Notes under the pieces: model-generated
Told to the model about the DNA's origin: nothing
Seen by the model: the letters and a program-made list of their open reading frames with translations, nothing else
Database searches by the model: none
Translations under genes and position numbers: made by a program
Shown: in pieces, positions 57,866 to 64,000 of the stretch
Layout of the letters: each line of letters starts with the position of its first letter
Numbering within the stretch: the first letter of the stretch is position 1
DNA from: BD1-7 clade bacterium
GTDB lineage: Bacteria; Pseudomonadota; Gammaproteobacteria; Pseudomonadales; DT-91
DNA length: 64,000 nucleotides
Reading direction: 5' to 3'
NCBI GenBank assembly: GCA_902705865.1
Contig: CACSIO010000061.1
Location: 212,216 to 276,215, forward strand

Positions 57866-57881
57866 CTTGTTACGAAACAAG
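57866..57881. promoter_or_regulatory. Palindrome upstream of the beta-oxidation operon
   Basis: CTTGTT-ACGA-AACAAG, 6-bp arms with a 4-base spacer, 63 bp before the thiolase ATG. Suitable as an operator for a TetR-type (PsrA/FadR-like) acyl-CoA-responsive repressor, though it does not match a consensus I can cite with confidence. Confidence 0.4.
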
Positions 57882-57944
57882 GTGCTGCAGCGCGCATTCA
57901 AGCTGCTTCCCGAATAAGCTAATTAATCCAAAGTAGGAAATCTC

Positions 57945-59147
57945 ATGGCAGAAGCATATATTTTTGATGCGATTCGTACGCCACGTGGCAAGGGTAAACC
58001 GGGCGGCGGTCTGTACGAAGTGAAACCGATCGACCTGGTTGTTAATCTTCTGGACGCTATGAAAGAGCGTAACAACCTCGATACGTCTCTGGTTGAAGAC
58101 ATGATCTTGGCAACCGGCGAGCCTGTAAACGAGCAAGGCCAGAACATCGCCAAAACTGCTTTGGTTTACGCTGACTGGGCAGACGACACGACTGGTGCTC
58201 AACTGCATCGTTACTGCGCCGGTGGCCTAGAAGCTTGTAACATCGCTGCTGCTAAAGTTATGGCCGGCTTTGAAGATCTGGTACTGGCAGGTGGTGTTGA
58301 ATCTATGTCTCGCCTGGGTATCGGTGCAGGCGGTGCAGCAGCTGGTGATCCATGGGTATCTATGGAATCTTACGGCATCAACCAAGGTTTGGGTGCTGAT
58401 CTGATCGCTGAATTAGATGGTTTCTCTCGTGAAGATTGCGATACATACGCTGCAATGTCTCAAGCACGTGCTTCTGAAGCATGGGCAAATGGCTACTTCA
58501 AAGATTCAATCGTTCCTGTAAAAGACATGAACGGTGTTGTTGTTTGTGACAAAGACGAACTGGTTCGCCCAGGTACTACCGTTGAAAAACTCGGTGGCTT
58601 AAACCCGTCTTTCCAAATGTTTAACGATTTTGGTCACGGTGACTTCCTGAAATTCAAATACCCAGCGGTTGAGAACGTCACTTGCGTTCACACCCCAGGT
58701 AACTCTTCAGGCGTTGTTGATGGAGCATCACTGGTGCTTATCGGTAACGAAGAAGGCGGCAAAAAAGCTGGCCTGAAGCCACGTGCAAAAATCATTTCTA
58801 GCGCTTTGGTGGGTACTGAGCCAACCATTATGCTGACTGGTCCTGCTCCTGCGACTGAAAAAGCACTGAAAAAAGCGGGTTTGACTGTCGATGACATCGA
58901 TCTGTTTGAGCTGAACGAAGCGTTCGCGTCAGTTGTTTTGCGTTTCCAGAAAATCCTGGGCGTTCCTGATGAGAAAATCAATGTTAACGGTGGTGCGATC
59001 GCAATGGGTCACCCAATCGGCGCAACTGGCGGCATGATCTTGGGTGCTCTGGTTGATGAACTTGAGCGTCGTGGCTTGAAGCGCGGTGTTGCAACCCTGT
59101 GTGCTGGTGGCGGTATCGGTATCGCAACTGTTGTTGAACTGGTTTAA
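57945..59147 (+). CDS. Acetyl-CoA acyltransferase (thiolase)
   Basis: 400 residues. Thiolase active site: nucleophilic Cys in HRYCAGGLEACN, His in GGAIAMGHPIGATG, and second Cys in TLCAGGGIG. It cleaves 3-ketoacyl-CoA to acetyl-CoA, the last step of the beta-oxidation cycle. AGGA lies 6 bases before the ATG. It forms an operon with the FadB-type gene 29 bp downstream. Codon choice (CTG, GGT, AAC, CGT) is more biased than in neighbouring genes, pointing to high expression. Order thiolase-then-alpha differs from E. coli fadBA. Confidence 0.95.
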   Translation: MAEAYIFDAIRTPRGKGKPGGGLYEVKPIDLVVNLLDAMKERNNLDTSLVEDMILATGEPVNEQGQNIAKTALVYADWADDTTGAQLHRYCAGGLEACNIAAAKVMAGFEDLVLAGGVESMSRLGIGAGGAAAGDPWVSMESYGINQGLGADLIAELDGFSREDCDTYAAMSQARASEAWANGYFKDSIVPVKDMNGVVVCDKDELVRPGTTVEKLGGLNPSFQMFNDFGHGDFLKFKYPAVENVTCVHTPGNSSGVVDGASLVLIGNEEGGKKAGLKPRAKIISSALVGTEPTIMLTGPAPATEKALKKAGLTVDDIDLFELNEAFASVVLRFQKILGVPDEKINVNGGAIAMGHPIGATGGMILGALVDELERRGLKRGVATLCAGGGIGIATVVELV

Positions 59148-59176
59148 GTAGCCATCAGAAGATAGAGGAATTTAAA

Positions 59177-61348
59177 ATGGGTTATATCCGTTTAGAAAAA
59201 GACGCTGACGGCATCATCGAACTGATCATGGATCAGCCGGGCGAAAAAGTTAATACCATGGGTGATGAGTTCATCGCAGCGATTACTAAAGCTGTTGATG
59301 AAATCGAAGCGCAAAAAGACGACGTCAAAGGCGTTTACGTTCGTTCAGGTAAAGATTCATTCTTCGGCGGCGGCGATCTGCGCAAGCTGTTAGAAATGCC
59401 TGTTGAAATGGACCAAGCTGAAGCAACTCGCGTTTTTGACGGTATCATGGCTGCTAAAGCACCACTGCGTAAGCTTGAAACTTTGGGCTTGCCGGTTGCT
59501 GTTGGTATCAACGGCGCATGCTTGGGTGGTGGTTACGAAATTTCTTTGGCCTGTCACTACCGCGTAGCGTTAGAAGACGCGCCAATGGGTTTGCCAGAAG
59601 CACAATTGGGCTTGATGCCTGGTGCAGACGGTGTTGTACGTATGGTTCGCAAGCACGGCTTAACTAACGCTGTGACTTACGTTTCTCAAGGTAAGCAGTT
59701 CAAAGGCCAAAAAGCCGTTGAAACCGGCTACTGTGATGAGCTGGCTGCTGACGTTGCAGATATGCACGCGAAAGCCAAAGCATGGATCCTGGCTAACCCA
59801 GAATCTGTACAGCCATGGGACGCACCCGGATACACCATCCCAGGCGGTTCTCCGGCTGATAAAGACATGGATCAAGGTCTGCAAGGCTTGCTGTACTTCG
59901 GCCCTGTTAATGTCATGGTTAACACTTGGGGTAACTTCCCACACGCAAAAGCGATCTTCGCTTGTATCTCTGATGTTGGCCGTGTTGATTTCGCCACTGC
60001 TCAGAAGATCGAAGCACGTTACTTTCTGAGCCTGATGCGTTCACAAGTTGCGAAGAACATGATCAGCACTTTCTTCTTCCAGTTGAACGACTTGGAAAAC
60101 GGCGCATCACGTCCGTCTTTTGATGCAGTACCAAAAACTGACTGCAAAAAGTTGGGTATTTTGGGTGCTGGCCAAATGGGCGCAGGCATCGCATATGCTG
60201 CTTCTAAAGTGGGTATCGAAGTTGTCTTGAAAGACATCTCTCAAGAAAACGCCGACAAAGGTAAAGCGTACTGCGAAGGCGTTGCTGAGAAGCTGAAGAG
60301 CAAAGGCCGTTTGAGCGAAGAGAAAGCTGCAGAAATGCTGAGCTTGATCACGCCAACAGCAGATGCTGCAGACCTTGCTGGTTGCGATATCGTTATTGAG
60401 GCGGTATTTGAAGATCGTAAGATCAAAGCGGCTGTTACTGCTGAAACTGAAGCCGTTACCGGTGCAGATTCAGTATTTGCCACTAACACCTCTTCTTTGC
60501 CAATCACTGGCTTAGCAGAAGGTTCTTCTCGCAAAGCTAACTTCATTGGTATGCACTTCTTCTCTCCAGCAGAGAAGATGCCATTGGTTGAAATTATCAA
60601 AGGCGACGAGACTTCTGATGAAGCCTTGGCAAAAGCGTTTGATCTTTCTATCAAGCTGGGCAAGAAGCCAATCGTTGTTAACGATGGCGAAGGTTTCTTC
60701 ACTACACGTGTTATCGCTAAAACTGTAGAAGAAGGCGCGGCAATGGTACTGGAAGGTATCAACCCGGTTATCATCGAAAATGCAGCTAAGCAAAATGGTT
60801 CTCCAGTAGGCCCATTGACTGCGATTGATGAAATTTCTCAAGCGACTGCTTACAAAAACGGCCAGCAGTTGAAAGCAGACAAAGAAGCGCGTGGCGAATC
60901 TGTGAATGCAAACAATCCTGCTGCTGTATTGGTTGCTAAAATGGTTGAAGACTTCGACCGTCAAGGTAAGGCATTCGGTGCGGGTTACTACGAGTATCCA
61001 GAAGGTGGCAAGAAGTTCATCTGGCCTGGCATGAAAGAGCACTTTGCACCTAACGGTTACAAAGAGATTCCTTTCGAAGACATTCAAGATCGTCTGACCT
61101 TCTCTCAAGCGTTAGAAGCGGTACGTGCAATGGAAGACGGTGTTGTATTCAACCCGGCTGACGGCAACATCGGTTCTATCATGGGTATCGGTTACCCTGC
61201 GCAAACTGGCGGTGTATTCCAGCACATCAATGCATACGGTGTTAAAGCGTTTGCTGAGCGTGCTCAGTACCTAGCTGACACGTACGGTGAAGTGTTTGCA
61301 GTGCCTCAGTTGCTGAAAGATAAAGCGGCTGCTGGCGAGACTTTCTAA
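59177..61348 (+). CDS. Fatty acid oxidation complex alpha subunit (enoyl-CoA hydratase/3-hydroxyacyl-CoA dehydrogenase)
   Basis: 723 residues, the size of FadB/FadJ. N-terminal hydratase: INGACLGGGYEISLACHYR and LPEAQLGLMPG (the Glu residues). Middle: NAD-binding dehydrogenase, LGILGAGQMGAGIAYAASK and FFSPAEKMPLVEII. The dehydrogenase C-terminal domains follow. It performs hydration and oxidation of enoyl-CoA, and the thiolase beside it finishes the cycle. AGAGGA precedes the ATG. Whether it is closer to FadB or FadJ cannot be settled without a tree. Codon use is strongly biased, as in the thiolase. Confidence 0.95.
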   Translation: MGYIRLEKDADGIIELIMDQPGEKVNTMGDEFIAAITKAVDEIEAQKDDVKGVYVRSGKDSFFGGGDLRKLLEMPVEMDQAEATRVFDGIMAAKAPLRKLETLGLPVAVGINGACLGGGYEISLACHYRVALEDAPMGLPEAQLGLMPGADGVVRMVRKHGLTNAVTYVSQGKQFKGQKAVETGYCDELAADVADMHAKAKAWILANPESVQPWDAPGYTIPGGSPADKDMDQGLQGLLYFGPVNVMVNTWGNFPHAKAIFACISDVGRVDFATAQKIEARYFLSLMRSQVAKNMISTFFFQLNDLENGASRPSFDAVPKTDCKKLGILGAGQMGAGIAYAASKVGIEVVLKDISQENADKGKAYCEGVAEKLKSKGRLSEEKAAEMLSLITPTADAADLAGCDIVIEAVFEDRKIKAAVTAETEAVTGADSVFATNTSSLPITGLAEGSSRKANFIGMHFFSPAEKMPLVEIIKGDETSDEALAKAFDLSIKLGKKPIVVNDGEGFFTTRVIAKTVEEGAAMVLEGINPVIIENAAKQNGSPVGPLTAIDEISQATAYKNGQQLKADKEARGESVNANNPAAVLVAKMVEDFDRQGKAFGAGYYEYPEGGKKFIWPGMKEHFAPNGYKEIPFEDIQDRLTFSQALEAVRAMEDGVVFNPADGNIGSIMGIGYPAQTGGVFQHINAYGVKAFAERAQYLADTYGEVFAVPQLLKDKAAAGETF

Positions 61349-61352
61349 GTCT

Positions 61353-61424
61353 CAACAAGTGCCTGCTATCGTTGAGCGCACTTGTTGCGAGCAACAAAAA
61401 AGCCCGGGGATTCCGGGCTTTTTT
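61353..61424 (+). terminator. Double-hairpin terminator of the beta-oxidation operon
   Basis: First hairpin: CAACAAGTGC (61353-61362) with GCACTTGTTG (61378-61387). Second: AAAAAAGCCCGG (61396-61407) with CCGGGCTTTTTT (61413-61424), a classical terminator stem and T-run. It also faces the end of the convergent integrase gene. Confidence 0.93.
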
Positions 61425-61495
61425 ATGCCTGTTTCATTCTAAAATCCGTCTAGTCGTATCAATTGCTGCTCGACTGTTTTTATCTGTTGGCGAAA

Positions 61496-62479
61496 TTAAT
61501 AATCAATCGGGCTAATAACGCCAAGGCCTCCGCGCTTGACGACGTGCGTATAGATCTCTGTGGTTTCGACACTGCTATGACCAAGCAGCTGCTGTATCGT
61601 ACGAATGTCATGCCCACGTTCTAACAACCGCGTTGCGAACGAGTGTCTAAATGTATGGCAACTTGCACGTTTGTTAATATCAGCAGCGTTAACGGCACGC
61701 TTAACGGCCTTTTGGACAGTGTTTTGGTGTACATGGTGACGTTTCGTTTTGCCATCGCGCGGATCTTTGGAGCGATTGATCGACGGAAATAGGTATTGCC
61801 ACTTTAATGCAGTTGCGCCCTTTGGATATTTACGGGCGAGTGCATGAGGCATATAAACTTCACCTAAGCCATCTTCGAGATCTTGGCGATGTAAGCGGCG
61901 AACTGCTTCAATCTGATCTTTAAGAAAGGGTTCGATCGATTCGGGTAGCATTGTGTTGCGATCTTTACTTCCCTTACCATCGTGGATATAGATTTGATTC
62001 ATCTCAAAATCAATGTCCTTAATTCTCAGGCGTATACATTCAGATATTCTAAAACCACATCCATACATTAATTGGCTCATTAACTTGTAGTCGCCGTTTA
62101 ATTCCCGGATCACCTTTTTGGCCTCGGATTCGCTGAAGACTACCGGTATTTTTGTTTTCGAACGTGCCCGCGAGAATTGAAGATTTTCGATCTCCCGCTT
62201 GAGAAATTGTTTGAATAAAAACATGATCGCATTCAATGCCGTGGCCTGCGTGTTCGGAGAAACATGGCATCGATTGCCAAGCCAATTGAGATACGATTCT
62301 ATGTCTGCATTCCCCATCTCTGAAGGGTGTTTGTATTGGTGGAATCGGATAAATCTGAGTATCCATGTTATGTAGGTTTGTTCAGTTGCCCAGGCTTTGT
62401 TTTGTGCGCGTATTAACGTACGTATTTGCGGAATGAGCCGATTTGAATCCGGATCGACAACTACAGGAACATCATCCAT
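61496..62479 (-). CDS. Integron-type integrase (tyrosine recombinase)
   Basis: 327 residues. The additional IntI-specific stretch is present (MPHALARKYPKGATALKWQY, then LFPS), as is the IntI ending HTFRHSFATRLLERGHDIRT, LGHSSVETTEIYTHV and GGLGVISPID. Catalytic Arg in CGFRISEC, His and Arg in HTFRH, His in LGH, and the Tyr nucleophile in EIYTHV are intact. IntI enzymes recombine attC and attI sites to capture gene cassettes. GAGGA lies upstream of the ATG. A LexA-like box 42 bp upstream predicts SOS control. No cassette array with attC sites is visible; the flanking gene upstream is a transposase. Confidence 0.92.
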   Translation of the reverse strand: MDDVPVVVDPDSNRLIPQIRTLIRAQNKAWATEQTYITWILRFIRFHQYKHPSEMGNADIESYLNWLGNRCHVSPNTQATALNAIMFLFKQFLKREIENLQFSRARSKTKIPVVFSESEAKKVIRELNGDYKLMSQLMYGCGFRISECIRLRIKDIDFEMNQIYIHDGKGSKDRNTMLPESIEPFLKDQIEAVRRLHRQDLEDGLGEVYMPHALARKYPKGATALKWQYLFPSINRSKDPRDGKTKRHHVHQNTVQKAVKRAVNAADINKRASCHTFRHSFATRLLERGHDIRTIQQLLGHSSVETTEIYTHVVKRGGLGVISPIDY

Positions 62480-62521
62480 GTTTATTCCTCATTGGTTGGT
62501 GGTAGTCGATGTGTTATTATG

Positions 62522-62537
62522 CTGTATAAATGTACAG
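62522..62537. promoter_or_regulatory. LexA-like SOS box at the integrase promoter
   Basis: CTGTATAAATGTACAG fits CTG-N10-CAG and is close to the E. coli SOS consensus TACTGTATATATATACAGTA. It covers the candidate -10 of the integrase gene and ends 42 bp from its ATG. LexA control of integron integrases is established for several classes. Confidence 0.78.
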
Positions 62538-62768
62538 CTTTATTCTGCAATTGAGAAATACTGTTTAGATATGTGGATGTGGTGCGTTTAGTTTGTTGAA
62601 TTATATAGATTTAGTAAAAGTGCAGTCCTTTTTGGGGTATGTTGACACTATCACTATATTCTTTCTGCTAGCGGTCACTAACGGTCTTTGTAGGTGTTTG
62701 ATATTTAGTGATTTTGAGGTTTTTGGTTGGCCGGTTGTTGAATTCATACCGGACAAGGAAATATAGTG

Positions 62769-62831
62769 ATGGGTTCAATAGACTTAGCTGTTAAATCTGC
62801 CAAGCAAGCTTGGAAGTGGCTGCTGAAATAA
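62769..62831 (+). CDS. Possible micro-ORF, 20-residue basic amphipathic peptide
   Basis: ATG 62769 with AGGA 9 bases upstream opens 20 codons: MGSIDLAVKSAKQAWKWLLK, then TAA. The peptide would form a basic amphipathic helix. It ends at the base before the second LexA-like box. It could be a leader peptide or chance; composition and length alone cannot decide. Confidence 0.25.
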   Translation: MGSIDLAVKSAKQAWKWLLK

Positions 62832-62847
62832 CTGTTTACATATACAG
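62832..62847. promoter_or_regulatory. LexA-like SOS box before the transposase gene
   Basis: CTGTTTACATATACAG fits CTG-N10-CAG. With its flanks (AACTGT...ACAGTA) it matches the extended SOS consensus well, including the ACTGT/ACAGT symmetry. It ends 23 bp before the transposase ATG, a position where LexA would block transcription or initiation. Confidence 0.75.
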
Positions 62848-62870
62848 TAAGGTGTTCTACGTTACTGTGC

Positions 62871-63986
62871 ATGACGAAATACACCGTACAAGAAATTCTC
62901 CATCACACACTAGACGATATGAAACTGCCTTTGCATCAGTTGAAGGCGGCGGATAAGTTGTATTTCTGTCGAACAGCAGCGTTAGGTGGTCATACACAGT
63001 ACTGCGAGAACAATCATGTTGTTGGCGTCTGGTACAACTCTTGTAAGCATCGGGCGTGTCCGCAATGTCGCTCGATGGCAAGTGAAGAATGGTTGCAGAA
63101 TACTCGACGTCGACTGCTATCTTGCGAACATCATCATATTGTCTTTACGATCCCGTCACAGCTACATGGTCTTTGGAAATACAACCGTCGAGAAATGGCG
63201 GACATTCTGTTCACGTCAGCACAGGACACGCTGAAGCAATTTTCAAAAGATAAACGTTATCTGGGCGCTATGCCTGGCATGATGTCAGTGCTGCATACGT
63301 GGGGTCGCAATCTGAGTCTACATCCGCATCTACATGTGCTGATGACGCACGGAGGATTGGCGGATAACGGCGAATGGGTTGTGCCAAAGCGATCGATACT
63401 GTTTCCGGCGAAACCGGTCATGCAGGTATATCGAGCCATCTTTATAAAGCGAGTGCGGCGACTGATTTCGCGTGACGAATTGAAACTACCGCCGGATTTG
63501 GGCGAGCAGGATGCGATTCGTTTGCTGAATACACAAATGAAACGTGACTGGGTTGTTCATTTTTGTGAGCGTTATGATTACGCCGATGGTGTTGCAAAGT
63601 ATCTCTCTCGTTATGTGAAATCTGGCCCGATGAATAATGGGCAATTGGTGCGTGTTAGCGCCGGGCAGGTCGTATTCAAATACAAGTCTCATCGACGGCA
63701 GCGTTATGAATTTTTGAGAATGAGTGAAGAGCAATTTGCGCGTCGTTTGCTGGAGCATGTGCCGGAGCCAGGGCGTCCGAGCGTGCGCTATTGTGGATTG
63801 TATAACTCGGGGGCAATAGAGAAGTTAAATGTTGCCAGAGAAGAGCTTGGACAGGATCCGGTAGAAGAGCGGATTGTGTTAACGGGGCTGGATTATCTTG
63901 CTGATCGAGGACGAGTGCCGGAGTGTGCCAAGTGTGAGGCACGCGTAGTACGGCAAGAATCGATTGTTGATTTACGGCGAAGGTAG
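62871..63986 (+). CDS. IS91-family transposase (HUH, Y2)
   Basis: 371 residues. N-terminal zinc-binding region (CENNHVVGVWYNSCKHRACP plus QC), then the HUH motif in LHPHLHVLMTHGG, and the two-tyrosine motif YLSRY within KYLSRYVKSGPM. These mark the IS91 group of rolling-circle transposases, which move single strands and can mobilise adjacent DNA by one-ended transposition. The ATG has only a distant AAGGTG. The 3' end of the element (ori end) lies beyond the window. Divergent from the integrase, with a LexA-like box before it. Confidence 0.9.
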   Translation: MTKYTVQEILHHTLDDMKLPLHQLKAADKLYFCRTAALGGHTQYCENNHVVGVWYNSCKHRACPQCRSMASEEWLQNTRRRLLSCEHHHIVFTIPSQLHGLWKYNRREMADILFTSAQDTLKQFSKDKRYLGAMPGMMSVLHTWGRNLSLHPHLHVLMTHGGLADNGEWVVPKRSILFPAKPVMQVYRAIFIKRVRRLISRDELKLPPDLGEQDAIRLLNTQMKRDWVVHFCERYDYADGVAKYLSRYVKSGPMNNGQLVRVSAGQVVFKYKSHRRQRYEFLRMSEEQFARRLLEHVPEPGRPSVRYCGLYNSGAIEKLNVAREELGQDPVEERIVLTGLDYLADRGRVPECAKCEARVVRQESIVDLRRR

Positions 63987-64000
63987 GCCTGAGAGTAGGG

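Larger units (their letters stand above)
62480..62870. other. Divergent integrase/transposase regulatory region, possible attI
   Basis: 391 bp between divergent recombinase genes. It holds two LexA-like boxes and a micro-ORF. GTTRRRY core-type heptamers occur at 62595-62601, 62737-62743 and 62790-62796 on the plus strand, more than expected by chance, so an attI-like site is possible but unproven. A candidate integrase promoter on the minus strand has TTGCAG (62545-62550) and TATACA (62523-62528) 16 bp apart. No hairpin-rich attC was found. Confidence 0.5.

Noticed and set aside
57693..57917. 74-codon frame between the AraC gene and the thiolase gene
   Set aside because: No ribosome site and unconvincing composition; it covers the likely operator and promoter of the beta-oxidation operon.
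61350..61495. attC-like structure from the hairpins near the integrase 3' end
   Set aside because: The hairpins are explained as the operon terminator and lack the R'/R'' core-site layout of attC.

Overview
The window looks like chromosomal DNA of a marine-type gammaproteobacterium. The core genes (metH, dapA-bamC, can, rsmJ, eco, valS-holC-pepA, lptF-lptG and a fad beta-oxidation operon) are gammaproteobacterial in sequence and order, GC is moderate, and outer-membrane lipoproteins are common. A Cellvibrionales/Spongiibacteraceae-like lineage would fit, but genus cannot be fixed from the sequence alone. No tRNA, rRNA or CRISPR array was seen.

Positions 1-31,300 are accessory. A tandem pair of LuxR-type regulators (the first gene cut by the window edge) and a TetR regulator are followed by about 1.2 kb of decayed DNA. 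Next come two paralogous Rieske non-heme oxygenases, an RND/MMPL exporter, and a 2010-residue lipoprotein with twelve Ig-like repeats and a kelch-like C-terminus. After a strong terminator come a DUF1566/reprolysin-like lipoprotein with a damaged zinc motif, an Imm11-like orphan immunity protein, a MarR regulator with a cysteine hydrolase, a small gene broken by an in-frame TGA, a two-domain thioredoxin-like protein divergent from an AraC regulator, and an unknown lipoprotein. A heparinase II/III-like lipoprotein, two unknown proteins and a membrane-anchored AraC regulator follow. The region closes with a second tandem LuxR pair paralogous to the first. A 17-21 bp promoter-region motif (ACCCTAA-N2-TGTACTAT) occurs four times here and may define a local regulon.

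Positions 31,300-61,400 are mainly housekeeping: methionine synthase behind a perfect 20-bp palindrome, a degenerate HD-GYP protein, DapA, BamC, an MBL hydrolase, carbonic anhydrase, a PilZ protein, RsmJ, ecotin, ValS, HolC, PepA, LptF/LptG, a Tat-exported class V aminotransferase-fold protein, an RDD protein, an OmpR-type two-component system, a repeat-bearing proline-rich protein, an AraC regulator and the thiolase/FadB-type operon with a strong terminator.

Positions 61,400-64,000 are a mobile module: an integron-type integrase (minus strand) divergent from an IS91-family HUH transposase (plus strand). The 391-bp region between them holds two separate CTG-N10-CAG LexA-like boxes, one next to each start codon. 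This predicts SOS co-induction of a tyrosine recombinase and a rolling-circle transposase, and is the most striking observation in the window.
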